Shown here: positions 8,821 to 18,507 of the stretch, one piece after another
Position numbering within the stretch: the first letter of the stretch is position 1
Layout of the letters: each line of letters starts with the position of its first letter
From: Nocardia huaxiensis
GTDB taxonomy: Bacteria; Actinomycetota; Actinomycetes; Mycobacteriales; Mycobacteriaceae
Direction of reading: 5' to 3'
DNA: 64,000 bases
Assembly: GCF_013744875.1 (NCBI RefSeq)
Contig: NZ_CP059399.1
Span: 868,001-932,000 of the forward strand
Position numbers and translations under genes: made by a program
The notes under the pieces: generated by a model
The model's input: only the letters and a program-made list of their open reading frames with translations
Told to the model about the DNA's origin: nothing
The model's database searches: none

Positions 8821-9786
8821 CTACAGGTGGTGGGCGAACGAGTCGTAGTCGGCGTCGGGCTCGCCGGTCGGGCGGAAGTGGTCGATATTGCCGATGGACA
8901 GGCTCCACTCCTCGCGCGGCTTCCACACCGCCTCGACGCGCATACCCATGCGGACCTCGCTCGCATCCAGGCCCAGCACCAGGTGCAGGAACGGAATGTC
9001 CGCGCCGTCGAGCAGGACGTAGGCCGCCACATACGGGGGCTTGATGCGCTGGCCCATGAACGGCACGTTCACGATGCAGAAGGTGGTGACGATGCCCTTG
9101 TCGGACACCTCGACGTAGTCGTCGGTCGGCTCACCGGTGCGCGGGTCGGCGCCGCGCGGCGGGAAGTACACCTTGCCGTCCATCTTGGCGCGGGCGCCGA
9201 GCAGGCGGCCCTCCATGATGGCCTTCAGGAATTCGCCCTCCTGCGGGGCGGCGGTGTGCTTGAAGGATAGGTCGACGGGCGTGATCAGGCCGGTCACCGG
9301 CTCGGCGTCGGCCACCGAATCGGTTGGCGCGACCGAGGTTTCACCCGGCTCGAAGCATGCGATGTCCTGGATCCGGCCGGTGCGCTCGGCCGCCCAGCGG
9401 GCGCGCACGCGCAGGCCGGTCGAAATCTCGTCCGGCGACGCCACATCCACCGCGTGCAGAATCGCGGTGTCCGCGCCGTCCAGCTTGACGAGCGCGTAGG
9501 CGAACGGCCGGTCGAACGGCTGGCCCGGCAGCGGCTCGGCCACCCAGGACCAGGTCTGCACGGTGCCCACATCCGCGACGTCGACGAAATCCGTCAGCGC
9601 CTCGGCGGTTTTGGGGTCGTATTCGGCCGGCGGCACGAGGACGCGTCCATCGGATCCGCGCACACCGACGACCTGCCCGGCACGCAACCCGGTCAGGAAG
9701 CGTCCGATGGTCGGGCCGGTGGAGCGGGTGTAGTCGAATTGCATCCGCAGCGGCGCGGACAGTATCTCGGTGTTTCCCGGAGTCAC
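8821..9786 (-). CDS. Duplicated DUF35/OB-fold protein (Rv3521-like)
   Basis: A 321-residue protein with two tandem DUF35-like halves. Each has a GxxxDGxVxxPP segment and a later OB-fold strand pattern (residues ~20-150 and ~185-310). In Ltp2-ChsH2 the DUF35 domain binds the thiolase-fold aldolase and helps form its active site, so this is the likely partner of Ltp3/Ltp4. The cysteine pairs of the usual DUF35 zinc ribbon are missing in both halves. GTG 9786 is chosen because an upstream TTG (9822) would place the KstR operator inside the coding region. It is first gene of the minus-strand operon. Confidence 0.85.
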   Translation of the reverse strand: MTPGNTEILSAPLRMQFDYTRSTGPTIGRFLTGLRAGQVVGVRGSDGRVLVPPAEYDPKTAEALTDFVDVADVGTVQTWSWVAEPLPGQPFDRPFAYALVKLDGADTAILHAVDVASPDEISTGLRVRARWAAERTGRIQDIACFEPGETSVAPTDSVADAEPVTGLITPVDLSFKHTAAPQEGEFLKAIMEGRLLGARAKMDGKVYFPPRGADPRTGEPTDDYVEVSDKGIVTTFCIVNVPFMGQRIKPPYVAAYVLLDGADIPFLHLVLGLDASEVRMGMRVEAVWKPREEWSLSIGNIDHFRPTGEPDADYDSFAHHL

Positions 9787-9795
9787 GAGATCGAG

Positions 9796-9809
9796 TAGAA
9801 CAGGTTCTA
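9796..9809. promoter_or_regulatory. KstR operator, DUF35-ltp operon and F420-oxidoreductase
   Basis: TAGAACAGGTTCTA matches TnnAACnnGTTnnA fully and is a perfect inverted repeat around two central bases. It ends 9 nt before the preferred GTG of the minus-strand operon and lies 102 nt before the divergent LLM gene. It could control both. Confidence 0.9.
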
Positions 9810-9911
9810 AGAACGGTCGCAAGAGTCAGCTCCACAAGGGTCCGGTTCCTGTCAACCCGCGAGGTGGGGGAGTGCGGAACCGGTCCCGGGGCCTCGAGGG
9901 AAGGATGCCGG

Positions 9912-10961
9912 ATGCGTTTCGGTTTGCAGCTCGGATATTGGGGCGCGCAGCCGCCCGCCAACGCGCAGGAGTTGGTGAACGCCGCCGAGGACGCCGGATT
10001 CGACGCGGTCTTCACCGCCGAATCGTGGGGCTCCGACGCCTTCACGCCGCTGGCCTGGTGGGGGTCGCAGACCAGTCGGGTGCGGCTGGGCACCTCGGTG
10101 GTGCAACTGTCGGCGCGCACGCCCACCGCCACCGCCATGGCGGCGCTGAGCCTGGACCATCTCAGCGGCGGCAGAGCCATTCTGGGCCTGGGCGTTTCGG
10201 GGCCACAGGTGGTGGAGGGCTGGTACGGCCAGCCATTTGCCAAGCCGCTCGGGCGGACTCGCGAATACGTGGACATCATCCGGCAGGTGCTCGCCCGCGA
10301 GGGCAAGGTGACCAGCGACGGGCCGCACTACCCGCTGCCCTACAACGGGGCCGGCGCGAGCGGACTGGGCAAGCCGCTCAAGCCGATCACGCATCCGCTG
10401 CGTGCGGATCTGCCCATCTGGCTGGGTGCCGAGGGGCCGAAGAACGTCGCGCTGACGGCCGAGATCGCCGACGGCTGGCTGGCCATCTACTACACGCCGC
10501 GGTTGGCGGACATGTACAACGAGTGGCTCGACGAAGGCTTCGCGCGCCCGGGTGCCCGGCGTTCGCGGGAGGACTTCGAAATCGCCGCCACCGCACAGGT
10601 GATCATCACCGAGGATCCCGCGGCGGCGCTGGCGTATCTGAAGCCGGTCATGGCGCTCTACATCGGCGGCATGGGCGCGGAAGAGGTGAATTTCCACGCC
10701 GAGGTGTACCGGCGCATGGGCTACGGGCCGCAGGTGGACGAGATCACCAGGCTCTTCCGCTCGGGGCGCAAAGAGGATGCGGCCAAGGCGGTTCCGGATG
10801 AGCTCATCCACGACACCATGATCATCGGCAATGAGGCGCATGTGCGCGAACAGCTGAAGGTGTGGGAGAAGGCGGGCGTCACCATGCTGCTCGTCGGCGT
10901 GCGCGATCTGGATCAGATGGAGAAGTTGAAGCCCATCATCGCGGCCGAGAATCGGCTGTAG
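9912..10961 (+). CDS. LLM-class F420-dependent oxidoreductase (Rv3520c-like)
   Basis: A 349-residue luciferase-like TIM-barrel protein (MRFGLQLGYWGAQPP, then GFDAVFTAESWGSDA and LSGGRAILGLGVSGPQV), typical of coenzyme-F420-dependent LLM enzymes. It is closest in type and place to M. tuberculosis Rv3520c of the KstR regulon, whose reaction is unknown to me. Start ATG 9912 follows GGAAGGA. Divergent transcription from a shared KstR operator with the DUF35-ltp operon implies a role in sterol catabolism, possibly reduction of a steroid-CoA or redox recycling. That role is inferred. Confidence 0.86.
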   Translation: MRFGLQLGYWGAQPPANAQELVNAAEDAGFDAVFTAESWGSDAFTPLAWWGSQTSRVRLGTSVVQLSARTPTATAMAALSLDHLSGGRAILGLGVSGPQVVEGWYGQPFAKPLGRTREYVDIIRQVLAREGKVTSDGPHYPLPYNGAGASGLGKPLKPITHPLRADLPIWLGAEGPKNVALTAEIADGWLAIYYTPRLADMYNEWLDEGFARPGARRSREDFEIAATAQVIITEDPAAALAYLKPVMALYIGGMGAEEVNFHAEVYRRMGYGPQVDEITRLFRSGRKEDAAKAVPDELIHDTMIIGNEAHVREQLKVWEKAGVTMLLVGVRDLDQMEKLKPIIAAENRL

Positions 10962-10972
10962 AACGCGTTTCA
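10959..10972. promoter_or_regulatory. KstR-like site overlapping a stop codon
   Basis: TAGAACGCGTTTCA matches all fixed KstR positions, but its first three bases are the stop codon of the F420-oxidoreductase gene. It is 191 nt before the fadD19 start, where a second site lies. It may be an auxiliary operator or a chance match. Confidence 0.6.
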
Positions 10973-11139
10973 AATTCCGGTCGCACGATAGCGGTCGTGC
11001 GGCCGGGCGAGAAGGGTGCGTCCCACTATGTGGGGCGCGCCCTTTCGTGGCTATTCCAATTCGGAGTAAGTCGCCGTAGTCTGTGGCGGGGGACACATCC
11101 GGTCGATCGACCAAGAGAATTTTGTGGCTTGTCACACAC

Positions 11140-11153
11140 AAGAACACGTTCTA
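11140..11153. promoter_or_regulatory. KstR operator of fadD19, with leaderless promoter
   Basis: AAGAACACGTTCTA has the inverted arms AGAAC/GTTCT and misses only the outer T of the consensus. A TATTTT box at 11152-11157 overlaps its end, 6 nt before the GTG start. No ribosome site is present, so the mRNA is probably leaderless. Confidence 0.82.
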
Positions 11154-11163
11154 TTTTGATCCT

Positions 11164-12789
<1,626 letters not shown>

Positions 12790-12812
12790 CGCACTCCCAC
12801 TCCATGATTCTC

Positions 12813-12840
12813 GAGCCCGCCTGCCTTCGCAGGCGGGCTC
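12813..12840 (+). terminator. Hairpin after fadD19
   Basis: A 12-bp perfect stem GAGCCCGCCTGC (12813-12824, pairing with 12829-12840) and a CTTC tetraloop, 23 nt after the stop. There is no U-run, as is common for actinobacterial hairpin terminators. Confidence 0.7.
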
Positions 12841-12960
12841 GGTGGTGGGAGAGGGGGTGAATCCACCCGCCTTCGGGGGTTCGGGGGCGAAGGCCCTGAG
12901 GGGCCCGGGAGTGGATCAATCCCATTTTTCTTGTCGGTGGGCTGTGCAAGAGTGTTTGCC

Positions 12961-13962
12961 ATGAGCGACACGGCAGGCCGGTCCACCACCATCACGGACG
13001 ACGTATTGCGCTCCTTCGAGGGGCACCGGCGCGAGCTGTGCGCTTACGCCTACCGCATGCTCGGTTCCTCCTTCGAGGCCGAGGACGCGGTACAGGAAAC
13101 CTTCACCCGGGCCTGGAAGTCCTACGACTCCTTCGAGGGTCGTGCCAGCGTCCGCTCCTGGCTGTACAAGATCGCCACCAATGTCTGTCTGGACATGCTG
13201 GACGGTCCGCAGCGCAGAGCCAGACCCATGGACCTGAACGGTCCCTCCACGCCCGAATCCCCGCTGCCCATGCCCGAGCCGGATTACGTCTGGGTGGAGC
13301 CCATTCCGAACGCGCTCGCCTTCGGCGCGGACCCGGCCGAAGCGGCCAGCACCAAAGACACGCTGCGGCTGGCCTTCGTCGCCGCCGTACAGCATCTGCC
13401 GGCCACCCAGCGCGCGATTCTGATCATGCGCGAGGTGCTGCGCTTCTCGGCCAATGAAACCGCCGACATGCTCAATGTGTCGCCCGCGTCGGTCAACAGC
13501 GCCCTGCAGCGCGCCCGCGCCACCATGTCCAAGGTCAACGACGTGTCCACGGTGTCGGATGTCTACGACGAATCCAACGAGCAGCAGCGCAAACTCGTCG
13601 ACGACTTCGTGAAGGCCTTCGAGTCCTACGACATGACGGCCCTCACCGAACTGCTGAAAGCCGATGTGGCGCTGTCCATGCCGCCCATCTCCTTCTGGGT
13701 GTCGGGTCCGGAGAACGTCGCGGCCTTCATGCTCGGTCACGGCCACGCCTGCCGCGATTCCCGCATGGTCCCGGTCGAGGCGAACGGCATGGCCGCCTTC
13801 GCGCACTACAAGCCCAGCGCGGATGTGCCGGGTCTGTGGACGCCGTGGTCCATCACTGTGCTGGAATTGGACGGCGACAAGGTCTCCGGGTTGAATTTCT
13901 TCCTCGACACCGAAAAGCTCTTCCCGTTGTTCGGGCTGTCGATGGAGTACCGCGAGAATTAA
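12961..13962 (+). CDS. ECF sigma factor with C-terminal SnoaL-like domain (SigG-type)
   Basis: A 333-residue sigma factor. Region 2 is at residues ~18-85 (LGSSFEAEDAVQETFTRAWK) and region 4 at ~135-195 (LPATQRAILIMREVLRFSANETADML). A C-terminal ~120-residue NTF2/SnoaL-like domain follows (FVKAFESYDMTALTELL...). This layout is that of SigG/SigJ-type ECF factors, in which the extra domain tunes activity in place of a separate anti-sigma factor. Size and the conserved DEFT-like segments point to SigG rather than SigJ, but I cannot settle it. ATG 12961 is chosen over an earlier in-frame GTG or ATG. No anti-sigma gene is next to it. Confidence 0.85.
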   Translation: MSDTAGRSTTITDDVLRSFEGHRRELCAYAYRMLGSSFEAEDAVQETFTRAWKSYDSFEGRASVRSWLYKIATNVCLDMLDGPQRRARPMDLNGPSTPESPLPMPEPDYVWVEPIPNALAFGADPAEAASTKDTLRLAFVAAVQHLPATQRAILIMREVLRFSANETADMLNVSPASVNSALQRARATMSKVNDVSTVSDVYDESNEQQRKLVDDFVKAFESYDMTALTELLKADVALSMPPISFWVSGPENVAAFMLGHGHACRDSRMVPVEANGMAAFAHYKPSADVPGLWTPWSITVLELDGDKVSGLNFFLDTEKLFPLFGLSMEYREN

Positions 13963-14046
13963 AATCGCACACGGGGGAATCCAGACCAGGTCGCCGTGCA
14001 CGGTGGATGCGCCGGGGTGGTCCGGCGCGGCGCGGCGACATGCGTG

Positions 14047-14079
14047 ACGGCCCGCTGGGAGCAATTGCCAGCGGGCCGT
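14047..14079 (+). terminator. Hairpin between the sigma and regulator genes
   Basis: A 12-bp perfect stem ACGGCCCGCTGG (14047-14058, pairing with 14068-14079) and a 9-nt loop, followed by TCATGTTT. It lies 84 nt after the sigma-factor stop and before the next start, and is probably the sigma gene's terminator. Confidence 0.65.
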
Positions 14080-14145
14080 TCATGTTTCGCCGCCACTGCG
14101 GTACTGTGCCGACACGGTCGGACCTTCGCGGGACTGGAGGTACTC

Positions 14146-14889
14146 ATGGCGCGCACCGAATCCGATCTGGCGCAACTGCTCACCCATTCGCGGAATCTCC
14201 TGGATATCGCCCTCACCGAGATCCTCGAATCACACCGTGCCCCCGACGATGTGACGCCGCTGTGGCCGGACGAGCGCTGGAGCGCCGACCTCGAGCGCAT
14301 GCTCGCCAACGCCCGGCAGGAGGCCATCCTGGCCATCTCCGGCACCGTGCGCAACGAACCCGAATACGGTGCGGGCAAGACCATGCTGCACACCCTGCAC
14401 GACGCGGGAACCCAGGTGCGCCTGCTCCTTTCCCCCGATTACGTGCGCAGCCGTGAACAGCGCGAGGCACCCACTCGCTTCGCGGTCAACTCCCAGATCC
14501 GGGTCACCGACGCGAACTTCTGCAATACGGTCATCATCGACCGCCGGGTGGCCGCACTGTGGGCGCAGAGCGAGGACCGCCGCCCGCGCGGCGTTCTCGT
14601 CACCGAACCCACCCTGCTCGGCGTGATCCACCAGTTCGCCACCACCACCTGGCATTCCGCCCGGCACCTGCGCGACCACCTGGACGTCAGCGATGCGGAA
14701 CTGGGCGAGAACGCTTTACGCGTCATCCAATACCTCAATGCCGGCCTGATCGACGAGGTGGCGGCGCGCAAACTCTCGGTCTCGGTCCGCACCTACCGCC
14801 GCTACGTCGCCGACCTCATGGCGCGGCTCGAGGTCACCAGTCGCTTCCAGCTCGGCGCCCGGGCACGCGAACTGGGCCTGCTGAACTGA
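14146..14889 (+). CDS. LuxR-type transcriptional regulator
   Basis: A 247-residue protein. The C-terminal ~55 residues form a LuxR/GerE-type helix-turn-helix (LIDEVAARKLSVSVRTYRRY, then VADLMARLEVTSRFQLG). The N-terminal ~180 residues are a sensor-like domain (ILAISGTVRNEPEYGAGKTM, TQVRLLLSPDYV) that resembles the phospholipase-D-like input domain of some actinobacterial regulators. I see no HKD catalytic motif. ATG 14146 follows GGAGG. It is convergent with the second FadD-type gene. The target genes are unknown. Confidence 0.8.
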   Translation: MARTESDLAQLLTHSRNLLDIALTEILESHRAPDDVTPLWPDERWSADLERMLANARQEAILAISGTVRNEPEYGAGKTMLHTLHDAGTQVRLLLSPDYVRSREQREAPTRFAVNSQIRVTDANFCNTVIIDRRVAALWAQSEDRRPRGVLVTEPTLLGVIHQFATTTWHSARHLRDHLDVSDAELGENALRVIQYLNAGLIDEVAARKLSVSVRTYRRYVADLMARLEVTSRFQLGARARELGLLN

Positions 14890-14946
14890 CTTCGCGTGGC
14901 CGCGCCGCGCGGTGTGCTCCGGCCGACGCGGTCGCGGCCGTGGGGC

Positions 14947-16566
14947 TCAGCGCGGCGGTAGACCCGCCTCCGCGTGTTCGGCCGCATACCGTTTGGCGGC
15001 AGCGTAATTGGCCTTCCCGCTCGGCTGCCGGGTCATCTGCTCGACCAGCCAGTACGTCCTCGGCGCCTTGTAGCCCGCGACCTGCGTGCGCACATGCGCG
15101 TCCACCTCGGCGAGGTCGAGCGATGTACCGCGAGGCTGCACGAGCGCCGCCACCCGCTGCCCGAAACGCTCGTCGGGCACCGCGATGACCAAGGCGTCGA
15201 ACACATTCGGATGCGATTTCAGCGCGCCCTCCACCTCCTCGGGGAACACCTTCTCCCCGCCGGTATTGATGCACTCCGATCCGCGCCCCAGCAGAGTGAC
15301 GGTGCCGTCGGCCTCGTAGCGCGCGTAATCGCCGGGCACCACGTACCGGGTGCCGTCGATTTCCAGGAAGATCGTGGCCGACTTCTCGGGATCCTTGTAG
15401 TAGCCCAGCGGCACATGGCCTTTGCGTGCCATCCGCCCCACCGCGCCCGGCACCGGCTCGACCAGATTCCCGTCGTCATCGATGAGCGCGGCCTGCGCGC
15501 CGAACTTCACCCGCGGCCCTTGCGAATGATCGGAATCCTTGCCCACCACCGCCAATCCGGTGCTGCCGCTCTCGGACGAGCCGATCACGTCGGTGAGGAA
15601 CAGATTCGGGAACAGCTCGAGATACTGCTGTTTCAGCGCATGCGAGAAGAGCGCCGCATGACTGCTCAGCGCCCACAGCGAAGGAGTGTCGTAGCCGCCC
15701 TCGCGGTACGCGTCCAGCAGCGGCCGCGCCATGGCGTCCCCGACCACGGTCAGCACGTTCACCCGATGCCGCTGCACCACCCGCCACACCTCGTGCGCGT
15801 CGAACTGTGGCACGAAAACCACTGTGCCGCCGGAGTTCAGCGCGATGAACACCGCCCACTGCGCCGCCCCGTGGATCAGCGGCGACAGCGGCGCCATGAC
15901 GATTCCGCTGGGCGCGGACTTGGCATTGTTCGCCAACTCCCATTCGTCCGCGACGTATTCGCCGGTCACATGGTTGATGCCGCCGCCCAGTGCCCGCCAC
16001 ACGTCCTCGTGAGTCCACATGACGCCCTTGGGCATTCCGGTGGTGCCACCGGTGTAGAGCAGATACAGGTCCTCGGAGGACCGCGCCGCGAAGTCGCGTT
16101 CACCGGACTGCCCGGCCAGCGCGTCGTCGTACGCGATGCCCCCGAAGCGCATGTAGTCGAGCGCCGAATCATCCTCCACCGCAATGAACTCGGTGAGCTC
16201 CGGGCTGAGTGCGGCGACCTCGGCGACGATGTCGGAGTACGCGCGCTCGAAAACCAGCGCCTTCAGATCGGCATTGTCGACGATGTAGCGCACCTCCTCC
16301 GCCACATACCGATAGTTCACGCTCACCGAAACCGCCCGCAGCTTGTACGCCGCGATCATGGCCTCCAGTGCCTCGATGGAATTGCGCGAGTACACCCCGA
16401 CGTGATCACCATGACCGATTCCCCTGGCGGACAAGTGATGTGCAAGCCGATTGGCCCGCTCGTCTAGCTCCCGATAGGTGACCCGCCGCTCCCCACAGAT
16501 CACCGCGACCCGATCGGGCACCGCATCCACCGCATGTTCGAACAGGTCGGCGACATTGAAAGACAT
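14947..16566 (-). CDS. FadD19-like acyl-CoA ligase, second copy
   Basis: A 539-residue ANL ligase strikingly like FadD19 of this same window: YTGGTTGMPKGVMW, GGGINHVTGEYVADEWE, PGDYARYEADGTVTLLGRG and the C-terminal lysine region RQPSGKANYAAAK. It therefore probably activates a bulky or branched acid such as a sterol or bile-acid side chain, rather than a simple fatty acid. It is not FadD17, whose sequence differs. ATG 16566 gives an N terminus colinear with FadD19. No KstR-like site is upstream, so its regulation differs. The substrate is unknown. Confidence 0.85.
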   Translation of the reverse strand: MSFNVADLFEHAVDAVPDRVAVICGERRVTYRELDERANRLAHHLSARGIGHGDHVGVYSRNSIEALEAMIAAYKLRAVSVSVNYRYVAEEVRYIVDNADLKALVFERAYSDIVAEVAALSPELTEFIAVEDDSALDYMRFGGIAYDDALAGQSGERDFAARSSEDLYLLYTGGTTGMPKGVMWTHEDVWRALGGGINHVTGEYVADEWELANNAKSAPSGIVMAPLSPLIHGAAQWAVFIALNSGGTVVFVPQFDAHEVWRVVQRHRVNVLTVVGDAMARPLLDAYREGGYDTPSLWALSSHAALFSHALKQQYLELFPNLFLTDVIGSSESGSTGLAVVGKDSDHSQGPRVKFGAQAALIDDDGNLVEPVPGAVGRMARKGHVPLGYYKDPEKSATIFLEIDGTRYVVPGDYARYEADGTVTLLGRGSECINTGGEKVFPEEVEGALKSHPNVFDALVIAVPDERFGQRVAALVQPRGTSLDLAEVDAHVRTQVAGYKAPRTYWLVEQMTRQPSGKANYAAAKRYAAEHAEAGLPPR

Positions 16567-16660
16567 GCCGCCAGCCTCGCAGCGGAGATACCGATACCAG
16601 GAGGAAAAGCCCTGGCAGGAAGCGGTCGGGCGGTGACAGGAACTGGTCGCGACAGCAGTC

Positions 16661-16685
16661 GGCCCGCCGGAATGTACGGCGGGCC
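16661..16685 (-). terminator. Hairpin after the VOC gene
   Basis: A 9-bp perfect stem GGCCCGCCG (16661-16669, pairing with 16677-16685) and a 7-nt loop, 13 nt past the VOC stop on the minus strand. No U-run follows. Confidence 0.55.
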
Positions 16686-16698
16686 AAGGAAGTTCGGG

Positions 16699-17118
16699 TC
16701 AGTTCGCGCCGGGGTAGGCCATGTAGAAGGGCTCCCACTGGTGGCCGTCGGGGTCGAGGAAGGTGCGGCCGTGCATGCCCACCTGGGCTTCCTGGGCGCG
16801 TTTGTCGGTGTTGATCTGTTCGGTGCCGCCGGCGCGGAGGGCGGCCTCGGTGAGGGTGTCGACTTCGGCGGCGCTGGTCAGGGCGAGGGCGTAGGCGGCG
16901 GCGACGGTGGCTTTGGTGTCGGCGAGGGGGCGCTCGGAGAAGGTGGTGAAGAAGTCGGGGGTGAGGAGCATCAGGCAGATGTTGTCGTCGATGACGATGC
17001 AGGCGGCGTTGCAGTCGGTGAAGTCCTGGTTCACTTTCCAGCCCAGCGCCTCGTAGAAGGTCTTCGACCGGTCCAGGTCGGTGACGGGGAGGTTGATGAA
17101 GATCATCTTGCTGGCCAT
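16699..17118 (-). CDS. VOC (glyoxalase-like) family protein
   Basis: A 139-residue protein of the vicinal-oxygen-chelate fold. It starts MASKMIFINLPVTDLDRSKTFYEALGW and has the C-terminal strand FLDPDGHQWEPFYM. Such proteins include glyoxalases, dioxygenases and antibiotic-binding proteins. The fold is clear but the reaction cannot be told. ATG 17118 follows AAAGGA and is preferred over an ATG nine codons earlier. It is upstream of, and on the same strand as, the FadD19-like gene, but 132 nt and a hairpin separate them. Confidence 0.82.
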   Translation of the reverse strand: MASKMIFINLPVTDLDRSKTFYEALGWKVNQDFTDCNAACIVIDDNICLMLLTPDFFTTFSERPLADTKATVAAAYALALTSAAEVDTLTEAALRAGGTEQINTDKRAQEAQVGMHGRTFLDPDGHQWEPFYMAYPGAN

Positions 17119-17273
17119 GGTGGCTCGTCCTTTCCTTGATGTCATTCGTGTGGACGGGGTGCGCGCGGAAAACTAATCGGCACCGCTCGCGCTGTGGTCT
17201 GTGACACATCATTTGCCCATCACGCGGTGGCGGGTGAGCCCGGCGTGCAAGAGTGACTGTTGGGAGGTGCCTG

Positions 17274-18470
17274 ATGAAAAACAGCTACCTGGTCGCGCTC
17301 ACCGGCAGTGGCGGGACGGTACCGCCGGAGTTGGGTGTGGTGCGCCGTCTGGTCGAGCGCGGGCATCGGGTCACGGTGCTCGCGGAGGACTCCATGGCCG
17401 CGGCGGTCGCCGCCACCGGTGCGCGGTTGCGGATTCGCGCGGGGGCGGGGTTCGCGCGCGAGACCGTCGACGAAATCGACAGTGCGGCACCGGATATGGT
17501 GCTCGCCTCCTACTTCGCATTCGGGGCGATGGTGGCCGCGCAGAGCCGGGGCGTCCCCTTCTCGGTGCTCATGCCCGGCATCTATCCGCTGCCCGTCGAA
17601 GGCTCCCCGCCGCCCGGATCCGGATTCACCCGCGCACAGGGCCCGCTCGGGCGCGCCCGCGACAATCTGGTCGGCGGCCTGGTGCAGCGCCGCTGGGATC
17701 AGGAACTGCTGCCACAGCTCAACGCCCTGCGCGCCGACTTCGATCTGGAGCGTCTGGCCCACTACCGCGACCAGGTGCAGCTGGCCCACCGTCAGCTCGT
17801 ATTGTCCAGCGAGGCTTTCGATTTCCCGGCCCCGTGGCCGGATGGCGTCCGCTTCACCGGCCCCATCCTGGACGACCCGCACTGGACCCGGGACACGGAG
17901 TGGACGGTCCCCGACGGCGGCGCACCCGTGATCCTGGTTTCCCTGTCGAGCACGGACCAGCGCCAAACCGACTGTCTCCAGCGGATTGCCGACGCCCTCG
18001 GCCGTCTCCCCGTGCGCGGCGTGATCACCACCGGCCCCGCGGTACATCCGACCGCGCTCACCGCCCCCGCCAATGTCTCCGTCCTACCCGCGGCCCCGCA
18101 CCTGCCGATCATGCGGCACGCCAGCCTGGTCATCACGCACGGCGGCCACGGCACCCTCATGAAGTCCTTCGCCGCCGACCTCCCCGTCCTGGTCCTCCCG
18201 CACGGCCGCGACCAAGCCGACAACGCCGCCCGGGTCCGCGCCCACAACGCCGGAATCACCTTGCCCCGCACGGCATCTCCGCACCGCATCACCCGCGCCG
18301 TGCAGCGGCTCCTGACCAGCCCCGCCCACTACCGCGCCGCCGCCCGCCTGGGCCGCACCATCCGTCAGGACGCCACCTCCGACCGTCTCATGCGCGAGCT
18401 CGACCCGGCGGGAGATCACCCAGGCGTGATATCCGAGCGCCTCTTCCCGGTCCGCGAATTCGAATCCTGA
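17274..18470 (+). CDS. MGT/UGT-type glycosyltransferase (GT1)
   Basis: A 398-residue GT-B fold protein. The N-terminal acceptor domain has a glycine-rich start (LVALTGSGGTVPPELGVVRRL). The C-terminal donor domain carries the UGT/MGT signature THGGHGTLMKSFAADLPVLV with the downstream HGRDQADNAARV. Relatives transfer sugars from nucleotide donors to lipids, macrolides or sterols. ATG 17274 follows GGGAGGTG. Its setting between steroid-catabolic blocks could suggest a lipid or sterol acceptor, but nothing in the sequence proves this. The 3' third is rich in CCC/CGC codons compared with neighbours. Confidence 0.82.
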   Translation: MKNSYLVALTGSGGTVPPELGVVRRLVERGHRVTVLAEDSMAAAVAATGARLRIRAGAGFARETVDEIDSAAPDMVLASYFAFGAMVAAQSRGVPFSVLMPGIYPLPVEGSPPPGSGFTRAQGPLGRARDNLVGGLVQRRWDQELLPQLNALRADFDLERLAHYRDQVQLAHRQLVLSSEAFDFPAPWPDGVRFTGPILDDPHWTRDTEWTVPDGGAPVILVSLSSTDQRQTDCLQRIADALGRLPVRGVITTGPAVHPTALTAPANVSVLPAAPHLPIMRHASLVITHGGHGTLMKSFAADLPVLVLPHGRDQADNAARVRAHNAGITLPRTASPHRITRAVQRLLTSPAHYRAAARLGRTIRQDATSDRLMRELDPAGDHPGVISERLFPVREFES

Positions 18471-18507
18471 CCCCCGCGCCCCCGCCGCCCCGGTTACCGT
18501 GACCAGC

